From Candidatus Methylophosphatis haderslevensis (lineage in GTDB: Bacteria; Pseudomonadota; Gammaproteobacteria; Burkholderiales; Rhodocyclaceae): a DNA stretch of 64,000 nt. Where the stretch lies: positions 434,001 through 498,000 of the forward strand of contig JADJSA010000001.1 in NCBI GenBank assembly GCA_016711925.1. The letters run 5' to 3'. Shown in pieces: positions 30,101 through 40,276 of this stretch; positions within the stretch are counted from its first letter, which is position 1, and each line of letters begins with the position of its first letter. The translations under genes and the position numbers were made by a program. The notes beneath the pieces are model-generated. The model was not told where the DNA came from. It worked only from the letters and a program-made list of their open reading frames with translations, and ran no database searches.

Positions 30101-33100
30101 GTCGCGATGATCGTGGCTGTGGTACTGCCGGTCGCGGCCAATGCCCCGCCCGTACCCTGGCTTCCGCTGTTGCCGTCGCTGAAGGTCCAATCGATCTGCG
30201 CGCTGGCCGGAGGCGTGTCGCTCGAGTTGCTGTAGGCGATCTGCTGCAGCGCCGAGTTGACCAGCGCGTTGGTGGCGCTGGCGTTGAACGTGAGCACCAG
30301 CGTGCCGCCTGAGTTGGTGGTGGCCGTGCCGATGGTGGTGCCGCCCACCACCAACGCGCCGCCTTGCGTCAATGCGCCCAGTGTGCCGGTGCCGCTGAAC
30401 ACATCCTGCGCATTTGCGCCGCCGGTGCGTGCCAGCGTAAGGGTGGCGCCGCTGAAGTTATCGTTCCCGCTGAGTTCGGCATCGAACAAGGTCACGTCAG
30501 CGTCGAGTACGGCAGGTGCGCCGCCCTCGGTGTAGGCGGGTGTGCCATTGAGGTTGGCGAACGCCGGGGCGTCGTTGACCGCGGCGACCGTCACCGTCGA
30601 CGCGATCGACAGCGCCGTCGTGTCCAGGCCGCCGTTGGCGATGCCGCCGTTGTCCTTGATTTGCGTGAGCGTGACGACCCGGCTTCCTGCTGTGGGGCTG
30701 TCGGTGCGGATGTTCTGGTAGGCGATGCCGTTGACCAGCGTCTGCGTCGCCGCCGTGGTCAGGCTGCCGCCTGAGAGCACGACCGTGGCCGTGCCGCCGC
30801 TGACCGTGGAGTTGTAGGCCAGGCCGTTGGTCACGGTCGTGCCCGAGCCGTTCGCGCCCATTGCGATCGTCCTGCCGTCGACGACGACCACTTCGTTGGC
30901 ACCGTCTGCCAGGCCGCTGACCGTGAAGGTCAGTCCGGTGATCCTCTGCCCCGACTCGATGGTGCTGGAGGCAGCCGTGCTGAACACGCTCACCGCGGCG
31001 GCCTGCGTGCCGAGCCCGCCGGCCTCGCTGAAGGTCGGGTTGAGCGAGGTGGCGCTCAATGTGGGCGCGTCGTTGACGGCATTGACCGTGATCAGGACAA
31101 ACTGACTGATGCTGTCAGACCCGCCATCGGCCGTACCGCCCGAGTCAGAGACGTTGAACTGAAAAGCCGTCACGCCGCTCGCATTGGCCGTCGGCTTGAA
31201 CTGCATGCCCTGGATTTCTGCCAACGTGTAGGAACCCACAGTGACCTGCGTGGTGCCATCCGCCAGGTAGATTCTGCCGGTGCTGCTCAAAGGAACGACC
31301 GTCACCGCGTAGCTGAGGGTCTGCCCGCTCTCGTCGGCGCCGCCGCCGGGACTGTAGGCCACACTCCCGAAGCCCAAAGAGGTGAAACCGGAGTCCTCGG
31401 GAACCGTCAGGTTGGCGACCGTGCCGGCGGTGCGGGTCGGCGCGTCGTTGACCGGCGTGACGTCGATCGTCAGCGTATTCGGCGTCGGGTCGAGGTCAAC
31501 ACCACCGTTGGCGATACCGCCGTTGTCCTGGACCTGGAAGGTGAAACTGGCATAGCCGGTTCCGTTGGCGTTCCCCGCCGGGGTGAACTTGAGGTTGCCG
31601 GCACTGATGTTGGCAATGCTGATGGCCTGCCCGGCCGTGACCGCGGTACCGGAAAGCGTCAGGCTGCCGGCAGCCGGCAGTACTGTGATCTTGGCCGCCA
31701 GCAGGGTGTTGGCCGGGCTGTCGCTGGAATCGGTGATGCCGAAGTCGGCCGCGGTGAAGGTGTAAGTCGTATCTTCCAGCGTGTTTACCGTCTTGTCGGC
31801 GCCGGCGGGCGCATCGTTGACGGCAGTGACGGTGACGCTGACCGTGGCCGTCTCCGTGGCCCCACCGGATGCAACGGTATACGTGAAGCTTGGCGTGCCG
31901 TTGTAGTTGGCCGTCGGCGCGAAAGTCAGCGTGCCACCAGCATTGAGCGTAACGGCCCCGCCGGTCACGGCGACCGATCCTCCGGTCGAGATCGATGTGC
32001 CGTTGATGTGCGTGATGACCCGGCCGGCATTCTCGAAGGTATCGTTGCTCAAGGGCGAGAACGTGACAGGCGTATCTTCGTTCGTCGCCGCGCTGTCGTC
32101 AGCGATGTCGGCCACCGCGGAAATCGTGCCGCTGGCCGTATCGCTGTCCGACAAGGCGCCGCCGCTGCCGGCGTTGCCGTTGTCGTTGGTGACCAAGGTG
32201 ACCGACACAGGACCGTTGTAATCGGCTACCGGCGTGTAGAGCGGCGCAGTGGCGGGAGCCGCGAAATAGCTATTGATCGACGACAGCGTGCCGGTGAGGA
32301 CGAGCGTCGCGGTACCGGTGCCGCTGACCGTCACGCCGCTTCCAGACGCTGCGGACAAGGTACCGGCGGCCGCGTTGATCGACAGGGTCACCGTGTAGCT
32401 TCCGGCGCCACCATCGACATCCGCGATCACGACCGAATTCAAAAGCTGCACCGCCGTATCCTCTGGCATCACCGCACCGTCGCCTGCCAGCGTGTTTACC
32501 GGCGGGTCGTTGACCGCCGTGATCGAGGTCGACAGGCTGGCGGTGGCCGCGGCAATCGCCGTGGTTCCGCCGTTGGTGGTGGTGTTGACGTTGACGCGCG
32601 TCTCGCTGCCCGCCGTGCTCGAGGAGCCGCCCGCATAGGTGTTGTCCAGGCCGCGCACCGCCAGAGCTGTCGGCGTGCCGTTGTAGTCGGCTACCGGCAT
32701 GAAGCGCACCAGCGTCGAGCTGCTCAACGCCAGTGCAGTGGCGCCGTCGGCGACCGTGCCGATCGCGAACCAGTTGCCGCCGGCGTTGGTCGAGTACTGC
32801 CAGATGCCCTGCGTGCTCGCGTTGGCACTGTTGCCAACAACGGCGATGCCGCTGAAGCTGGCGCCAGCATCGACGTCGGCGAACTGCCCCGTGAAGACCG
32901 TGCTTACTGTTTGGCCCGCCGGGTTGGCCGTGTCTTCGGCTACCGAGGCGAGCGTGCCGTTGCCTAGCGTCGGCGCGTCGTTGACCGCGCTCACCGTCAC
33001 GGTCGCATCGTGGTTGGCACTCGCGCCACCGTAGCCGTCAGTCAGCGCGAACCGGACGCCGCGCGCCCCAGTGGTGGGTGCATCGGTGTCAGTGTTCTGG

Positions 33101-36100
33101 TAGGTGATATTGCGCACTAGCGCTTGTGCGGCGACGGGCGTTGAGCTGGCGTTGAAGGTCACTACCAGATTGGCGCCACCACTGCCACCACTGAAGGCGC
33201 CGATGGTCACGCCGCCGTAGGTCACGTTGCTGCCGCTCACACCGATCTGCCCGGCCCCGGTGCCCTGGTTGCGAATCGCCAGCACATCTTCGGCACTGTC
33301 GCTGCCGGCGGTGAAACTCACGGTCAAGGTGCCGGTGCTGAAGTCAGCCGAGTCGACATCGGCGACCGTGGCGTTGCCGCCTTGCTCGATCACCACCGCG
33401 CCATCGCCCTCGGCGTAGGCTAGGGTATCGCCAGCCAGGCCGCCTATCGTTGGCGCGGCAGAGGGCGTGACGGCGACCTGCAGGTCAGGCACAAAGGCGA
33501 TGCCCCAAGGACCGTTCATTCCCGTGGCCCCGTTGTCGAGATAGCCCAACGACGTGCCGCTCGCGGTGTCGAAGCGTTCGATGCGATGCACGCCAGAAAA
33601 CCGCGCCACGTAGAGCTTGCCGTCGGCGCCGGTCTCGATGTCGTAGGCGTACTGGCCGCTGGCCAGCGTGGCCAGGTGCGCACCGGTGCTGCCATTGAAC
33701 TTCATCAACCCGTAGCCGTTGCCGCCATCGCCGGCATAGAGCTGGCCGTCGGCGCCGAAGCCCAGCGCCGAGATGCCCCAGCCGGCGGGGCTGGTGGCGA
33801 AAACGCCGCCGATCTGCGCGCCGCTGCTGCCGTCGAAGCGGTAGATCTTGTCGTCGGCCCAGTCGCCGACGTAGAGGTTGCCGTCGGCGCCGAAGGTCAG
33901 TGCGTTGGGCTGGTTCAGCGGGCTGGCGGTAAACACGCCCATGTAGGCGCCGGTGCTGCCGTTGTAGCGCAGCACCTGGTTGGTGCCGAGGCTGGCGACG
34001 TAGAGGTTGCCATCGCGGCCGAAGGCCAGGTCGGTCGGCGTCGACAGCCCGCCGCTGCCCGTCGCCACGAATGTGCCCGTGGTACCGGCCTGCAGATCGA
34101 ACCAGACCACGTTGCTGGAGTACATCCCGGCCACGTACAGCCGGCCGTCGGGACCGAAGGCGCTGCCCGTAAGGCCGTCGAGCGCGGCGTTCACCGGCAA
34201 CGTGGCCTCCAGCGCGCCGCTATTGCCGTCCACGCGCCGCAGGCTTTCGTTGCCGAAGCTCGACACCAGCAGATCGCCGCGCACGTAGCTGCCATCGGCA
34301 TCGGTGGCGCCGACGAGGATGTCGTAGGTCAGCCCGGACACGGTGTAGGTGTGGGCCACCGACGCGGGGTTGCCAGCCACGGTCTGCACACTGCCGTCGC
34401 CCCAATTGATGGTCCACGAGCTGATCGTCACGCCTTCGGGGTCGGTGGCCGAAAGGCTCAGGGTGTAGGGGCTGCCGGCCGTCACGGTGGCGCCGCCGCT
34501 GGCACTGAGCGTGGGGGGGCTGGCTACCGCCGTGATGTTCACCGTGACGCTGCCGGTGGCGCTGAGCGCACCGCCCGTGCCCTGCGCGCCCGTGTTGCCG
34601 TCGCTGAAGGTCCAGTCGATCTGGGCACTGGCCGGCGGCGCGCTGCTGGAGTTGCTGTAGGCGATCTTCTGCATCGCCGAGTTCACAAGCGCGTTGGTGG
34701 CGCTGGCGTTGAAGGTGAGCACCAGCGTGCCACCGCTGTTGGTCGTGACGGTGCCGATGGTGGTGCCACCGACGGTCAGGTTGCCGCCCTGCGTGAGCGC
34801 GGCGAGCGTGCCGCTGGCGCTGAACAAGTCCTGGCTGTTGGCGCCGCCGTTCCTCGCCAGTGTGAGCGTGGCGCCGCTGAAGTTGCCGGCCGATAGTTCG
34901 CTGTCGTAGATCTGGACGTCGGCATCCAGCACTACTGCGGCACCGCCCTCGGTGAAGGCCGGCGCGCCGTTGAGCGTATTAGTGCCGCCGAAGGTGGTGT
35001 CGACTGTGCCGGCGCTGCCGTAGCGCACGACCGCGAAGTCGTTGTTGCTGCCATTCGAGCTGAGGCCGGCCACGACGATGCTGCCATCGGCCTGCAGCGC
35101 CACGCTGTTCGCCTGGTCGAGGCCGCTGCCGAGCGAGGTGGTCAGCATGCCGTCGCCGGAAAACGTCGTGTCGAGCACGCCTGCCGTCGTCAGCCTCGCC
35201 ACGGCAAAGTCGTCGGTGACGCCGTTGCCGCTGGGGCCGGCAAGCACGATCGCGCCGTCGGACTGGATGGCGACGCTGTAGGCGGCATCGTCGCTGGCGG
35301 TCACATCGACGAGTTGCATGCCGTCACCCGAGAACGTGGTGTCCAGCGTGCCGGTCGTAGTCAGGCGGGCGACTGCAAACGCGTAGCCGGTGGCGGCGCC
35401 GGTGTAGTACTTGCCGGCTAATACCAGCTTGCCGTCGGCCTGTTGCGCGACGGAGTAGGCGACATCCAGGTTGCCGCCGAAGGCCACTGTCTGCATGCCA
35501 TCGCCGGAGAAGGTGGTGTCGAGGGAGCCGTCGGTGTTGTAACGGACGATGGAGAAGTCGTCGCTGGCGACGGTATTGCTGCTGCCGACCAGCACGATCT
35601 TGCCATCGCTCTGCAGCAGGGAATCGCGCGAGACGTCGCTGTTCGTGTTGAACGACGTGGTGACCTTGCCGTCGCCCGAGAACGTGGTGTCGAGCGAACC
35701 GTCGGTGTTGTAGCGCACGGCGGCATAGTCGTAGCTGGCGCCGTTGAGCGCCGAGCCGGTGACGACAATCTTGCCGTCGGACTGGATGAGCACGCTGCTA
35801 GCGTTGTCGGTGCTGGCCAGGATGTCCGTGGTGGTGATGCCGTCACCGGAGAAACTGGTGTCGAGCGAGCCATCCGTGTTGAGTCTGACAACGGCAAAGT
35901 CGTTGTTGGCACCGTTGTAGCTGACCCCGATCACGACGATCTTGCCGTCGCTCTGCACGGCGGCGGACACGGCCTGGTCCAGCCCGCTGCCGATGGCTAC
36001 TGTGGTCTTGCCGTCGCCGGAGAACGTGGTATCGAGGCTTCCGTCGCTGTTGTACCGGGCGATCGCGAAGTCGTCGTTGCTGCCATTGCTGCTGCGGCCC

Positions 36101-38709
36101 ACGACAGCATATTTGCCGTCGGGCTGAACAACCACTTCCTCGGCGGCGCCAGCACCCGAGCCCATGGCTGTTGTCACGATGCCGTCGCCCGGCGCGAAAG
36201 TCGGCGCCTCGTTGCCCGCGACCACGGTGATGGCAACCGTGTCGGTGTCGCGCAGGCTGAGGTCGCTGGCCAGCGCGGCGACTTCGGCGGCGGTGAGCGC
36301 GCGGCTGTAGACCCGGGCGTCGTCGATCTTGCCGATGAAGTCGTTCACTACACCGCCGTTGCCGTGTTTGCCGATGAAACTGTTGGCTCCCAGGGTGTAG
36401 CTGATCGAGTTGGCGGTCGAGCCCGAAGCGACCTGGGCGCCGTCTAGGTACAGCGCGTACGTGTTCGCCGTGTCGTTGAACGAGTAGGCGACATGGTGCC
36501 AACCGGTGCCCACCAGATTGCCTGCCGCGGCATAGTTCAATCCGATCCAGGTGCTGCCGTTGTAGAACCAGCCCTGGACCACACCCCCGCCACTGAGCTG
36601 CAGTACCACGCTGTCGCCCAGCGTGACCACATCGGAGCCATTGGAGTCAACGGCTGAAGCGTTTATCCAGGCCGCCACTGTCACGTTGGCCGGATTGCCG
36701 AAGTGGCCGGTGGCTTGGACGTAGTCGTTGCCGTCCAGGCTCAGCACAGAGCCGCGCGTGCCGTCGACCACCGACGTGGCGCCGCTCACCGTGCCGGGGT
36801 AACCCGCCGCGGGGCTGGTGTCGGTGCCCAGCGCGCTGACGTTGTCGAAGGTGTAGCGGCCCTTAAGCGTGGCGTCGATGTTCAGGCTCAGCAGCACCGA
36901 GTCGGTGGTGGCGATGGTCAGCGTGGCGCTGCCGCTGTAGTTGGCGGTGGGTGCATACACCAGCCCATTGAGCGCGGTGTTGATGTTGGCCACCGTGCCA
37001 CGCACCGTCATCATGGTATCGGCGGTGCCGTCGCCCGAAGTGAAGCTCAGGCCCGAGGTGCCCGCCAGCGTGAGCGTGCCATTGGTAACGCTGAGGGTGA
37101 TTTCGTTGTTGGCGCCCCCCGCATCGGCGTCGGCGATAGTGATCGGGTTGCCGTTGGCCGAAGAGAACACCTTGCTCGTGTCCTCGTTGGTGCTCTGTGC
37201 GCCCGGTACGGTATTGACTGGCGGCGCGTTGACCGTGATCACGGTGGCCGAGAAGGCGTGGTAAAGGATATCGCTTCCGCCGTCGGCGGATTGGCTCAGC
37301 GTCGCGCCGGTGTCGGCTTGCCGGACGAGCGACGAAATGTTGGCGGTCGATTTCAGAGCGCCGCCGTTGGCCGAAGTCCAACTGTTGGCGGCGACAACCG
37401 TCGTCGCGCTCGGCGCCGTCGTGCCTTTGAAGGTCAGGGCATATTCGCCGAACGCGTCCTGGCCATCCATCGTCGCTAAGTACAGCGTTCCGCCGATGGC
37501 CGGCCCCGGCAGCGCGCTGCCGCTGTTGAAGTTGATACCCCATGACGCCGGGCTGTTGCCGACGGTGTTCAATTGGTCGTTGACGGAGACGATGCGCTGC
37601 TGAGTAGAGGAGCCGTCGGAATACACGACGACCAACGTCGCCCCGCAGTAGTAGTCCGCCGCCAATCCGGTCGCGCCGCCGAGTGTGTACGAGCCGTTGC
37701 CGGTGACGATGGCCGACACGTCGGCCTTGATGTTGACCACCGAGGTGGCGCCCCAAGCACCATCGGGCGAACTCGAAACCTGGCTTCCGGTGACGCCAGT
37801 GCCGTTGAGCGTGAACGTGGTGTCGATGCTGCCGAAGTTGAGCTCGGTGACGATCAGCCAGGCCTGCACGATGCTGGCGCCCACCGGCACACCGGAAATC
37901 GTCAGCGTCGGCGTCGACGTGCCGCCGGTGAACAGGCCGCTGGTGCGCATGCCTTTGGTGTCAAACGCCACACCACCGCCGGTGATCTGCTGCGTGTAGT
38001 TGGCGAGCACGCCCTGCCACTCGGTGGGCGCCAGCGCCGCGGCGTCGATGACGCCGTCCTGGATCTCCAGCGTCCAATCGCCGCCGCGCGCGGCGTTGCC
38101 GGTCAAGTCGTCGCTGGCTGCCACGTCGGCGCCGGTCAGCCGGCCCAGCGCATCGACGAAGGATTGGCCGTCGGCGGTGGCGGCCACATCGCAGCCGTAG
38201 ATCAGCAGGTCGGCGTTTTCGCTCAGCGCATCGCCCCAGGCCTTGATCTGCCCGGCCTGCTTGCGCAGGGAGTCGAAGTCGAGCGCGCCGCTGCCGAGTA
38301 AGACGCGGCCGTCGGCGCCGTGCGAGATCAGGTGCACCGCGCCGATGTCATGGCGCTGGGCCAGCACTTGGCCGATCTGTTCGACACCGTCGCGGTTCGG
38401 ATCGAGCAGGAAGATTTCCACCTCGCGCAAACCGTCGTTCTGGCGCAGGAGGTCGTCGACCAGTATCTGGTGGTCGGGCACCCGCGAGTCGATGAACACC
38501 AGCTCATGGCTGCGCGGCTGTTCGCTGCGCGCGTCCTGCGTAGCGGCGATCGCCTGTGCTGGCGCAGGCGGCGGCTCTATCACCCGCACCTCGGCCTGCA
38601 GGCCGGCATGGTCGGCATCGAGCAGCCCGGCGAAGGCGTCCGCCGAATAGAGAATCCGCGGATCGAGTTCCTCGACCAGCGGGCGGCGGCGGACCGGGCG
38701 ATTCTTCAT
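18171..38709 (-). CDS. Giant DUF4347/LEPR-XLL multidomain surface protein (about 6,845 aa), four frame breaks
   Basis: Begins MKNRPVRRRPLVEELDPRIL (LEPR-XLL-like; no classical signal peptide). DUF4347 spans residues 68-235. A LamG-like domain is encoded near 36.9-36.3 kb, seven delta-60 repeats at 36.2-35.0 kb and an NHL-type propeller at 34.3-33.5 kb. Cadherin/VCBS-type modules follow to 29.2 kb, then 24 Ig-like 93-aa repeats to 22.5 kb, then more cadherin-like and a Calx-beta-like module. The end is a (GGSGS)n linker, one membrane helix (AVGLSLTVGMVWWALRLGG) and an acidic tail. The frame breaks at about 25935 (+2), 25741 (-1), 23632 (+2) and 23399 (-2), all inside the repeats. Correcting them gives one continuous protein. 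Probable role: giant adhesin. A set of pseudogene fragments is the alternative. Confidence 0.85.
22473..29169 (-). repeat. Tandem array of 24 x 279-bp (93-aa) Ig-like repeats
   Basis: Each unit starts NDAPTGSVTIDDTTPTQGQ and contains LADADGLGTISYQWQRGG and a TDGQGTPESV-type end. There are 22 canonical units. Two variant units (NDAPSGLPTIGGT... at 28891-29169 and NDAPVGLPTIGGT... at 22752-23030) cap or interrupt the array. The total span of 6,697 bp equals 24 x 279 plus one, so unit length never drifts apart from the four indels (net +1). Confidence 0.95.
23031..26379 (-). repeat. Higher-order duplication: six-unit block repeated in tandem (about 1,674 bp each)
   Basis: Units 10-15 (24705-26379) and 16-21 (23031-24704) carry the same ordered variants: a YADGQGTPETV unit, then ASGAT, ALRVVAS, SYRW/TKQADVGG, GLDIAGATSAT and ATLRVIAS units. 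Marker CGGTCTCGGGCGTG recurs 1,675 bp apart (24461 and 26136). Differences are few, which points to a recent block duplication. All four frame breaks fall in these two blocks. Confidence 0.85.
34990..36200 (-). repeat. Seven delta-60 repeats within the giant protein
   Basis: Seven units of about 58 aa, each of the form SGDG...(V/A)xxQxDGKIVVxG...DFAVxRYNTDGSLDTTF, read on the minus strand. This is the delta-60 repeat known from large extracellular proteins and predicted to build a beta-propeller-like fold. Confidence 0.85.
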
Positions 38710-38730
38710 GCGGCGCCGGTGCCGGGCCGG

Positions 38731-39669
38731 CTAGGCGCCCGGCCGGGCGCTTGCTGCGCCCGCGGGCCGCGGGTTGGGAAGCCGGTTGTCGAGCTTGAGC
38801 ACGGCGGGTTGGCTGGCAGCGCCGGTCTCCGGCAGGGTCTGGCGGGTCGGCCGAACCAGCGCCGGCATGTCGATGCCGAAATCGACTTTGCAGCGCAGCC
38901 CGGCCGGCAGGCGCAGATCCGGGTTCGGCAATTCGAGATGCACGCGGAAGGTGTTGCTGGCGGCGTCGATCACTTTGTCGACCAGGCTGACGCGTGCCTG
39001 CGCGGGTGCGGCGCCGGGCAGTTCCGGCATCACGGTGGCGCTGCCGCCGACCGCAATGCGGCCGTACTGGGCGGTCGGCACCACCACCTGCACTTTGAGC
39101 GGATCGACGCGCGCCACGCGTACCAGCGGCTTTTCCTCGACCCGCTCGCCCGGCGACAGGTAGCGTTCGGCGATCACGCCGTCGATCGGGCTGCGGATGG
39201 TCCGCTGCGAGAGCTGCGCCGTGGCCAGCCCGAGTTCGCGCTGCGAAACGCGCCGCTGCTCGCGCGCCTGCGCCAGCTTCTGGTCGGCGATGTCGGCTTC
39301 GGTGCGGGCCTGGTCGAGCGCCTGCTGGGAGATGAATTTCTTCTGGAACAGATCTTCGGCGCGCACCGCGCGCTGGCGATTGAATTCGACGCTGGCCTGT
39401 GCGGCCTGCACGTCGGCCTCGGCGTCGGCCTTGGTCTGCGCGACGCTGACCTGCGCGCGCTCGACATCGGCCCGCAGCACGGCAATCGGCTGGCCCTTGG
39501 CGACGCGGTCGCCGCGTTCGACGTTCATGGTTTCGATCACGCCGACCATCGGCGAGCCGACTTCGGCCACCTTGTCGGGTTCGATCAGGCAGCCCAGCGG
39601 CGTGGCCGCGCGGGCCGGGCCGGCGAGCGTGAGCCCGAGAATGACAGCACAGGCAGTGGCTTGTTTCAT
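38731..39669 (-). CDS. HlyD/RND-type periplasmic adaptor (membrane fusion protein)
   Basis: 312 aa with a signal peptide (MKQATACAVILGLTLAGPARA) and barrel-lipoyl halves around residues 35-70 and 155-185 (GDRVAKGQPIAVL, RTIRSPIDGVIAERYLSPGE). An alpha-helical coiled-coil hairpin lies between them (about 70-155), followed by a beta-barrel segment. AAGGGA precedes ATG 39669. Unlike RND adaptors in drug pumps there is no inner-membrane pump gene beside it. It lies 21 bp upstream of the giant gene, so it is probably the periplasmic conduit for that protein. A perfect 16-bp palindrome (GCGCCCGG CCGGGCGC, 38735-38750) spans its last codons; without a T-run it is not an obvious terminator. Confidence 0.88.
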   Translation of the reverse strand: MKQATACAVILGLTLAGPARAATPLGCLIEPDKVAEVGSPMVGVIETMNVERGDRVAKGQPIAVLRADVERAQVSVAQTKADAEADVQAAQASVEFNRQRAVRAEDLFQKKFISQQALDQARTEADIADQKLAQAREQRRVSQRELGLATAQLSQRTIRSPIDGVIAERYLSPGERVEEKPLVRVARVDPLKVQVVVPTAQYGRIAVGGSATVMPELPGAAPAQARVSLVDKVIDAASNTFRVHLELPNPDLRLPAGLRCKVDFGIDMPALVRPTRQTLPETGAASQPAVLKLDNRLPNPRPAGAASARPGA

Positions 39670-40276
39670 GGTTTTTTTCCCTTGGTCACCGTCACCGATG
39701 CCGCGCCCGTGGCCGCCGCGTCGCGTTGCGTGCTCGAACCGCGCGCGTCATGCCGAATCGGGGCGATCAGCATCATCCGTCCGAGCATAAGCGACCAAGG
39801 TTGTAGCGATAGCGCGAATAAGAGGGTGAAAGCACGCCTGCAATTGCGACCCGGAAATTCTTTCCCAAAACACAGCTTCGGCCTGTGAAGTATCGGCCGC
39901 GCAGAGACCGGCTTGACCGCGAACCGCGCGGCGAACGTGATGCAGTGCCGGCTCCGCCGCAATTCCTTTCCCGGCCGTCGGCCCGGCGCCGGAGCGGAAG
40001 AAAGTTCCGAGACCGCCTGCCTGCGCGGCATGCCCTGGAAGCCGCGCGGGACAAGGTTTTCCGACCCATCAACCCGGCGAGCCGCATGGATGCTGGCCCG
40101 CAGCCTCAGTTGCCTGCAGAGCGCCATGCCATGCGGCTCTCCACGGTGCCTGTTTCATTCCGGTGTTCCGGCCGCGCAGCGATTCACGTCCTTCGAGGGG
40201 AGAGAATCGCGGACGGACGCCGAGCGGTGCGTCCCGGTGGATCGATTGCGGGGCGAAGGAAAGTGCGTGCTTCGGC
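39670..40276. other. Intergenic region, 607 bp, in the giant-protein export cluster
   Basis: No convincing gene is visible. It contains REP-like copy 4 and, nearer the adaptor gene, a relatively AT-rich stretch (39780-39890) that could hold a promoter for hlyD and the giant gene. I see no strong -35/-10 pair and no sigma-54 element. The gap suggests the upstream export genes and the downstream adaptor-adhesin-cyclase genes may be separate transcripts. Confidence 0.5.
40023..40150. repeat. REP-like intergenic palindromic repeat, copy 4
   Basis: Contains GCCCTGGAAGCCGCGCGGGA, then GAGCCGCATGGATGCTGGCC and the core CTGCAGAGCGCCATGCCATG followed by CGGCTCTCCA. It has the same arm order as copies 3 and 5. 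The family occurs only between genes. Confidence 0.55.
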
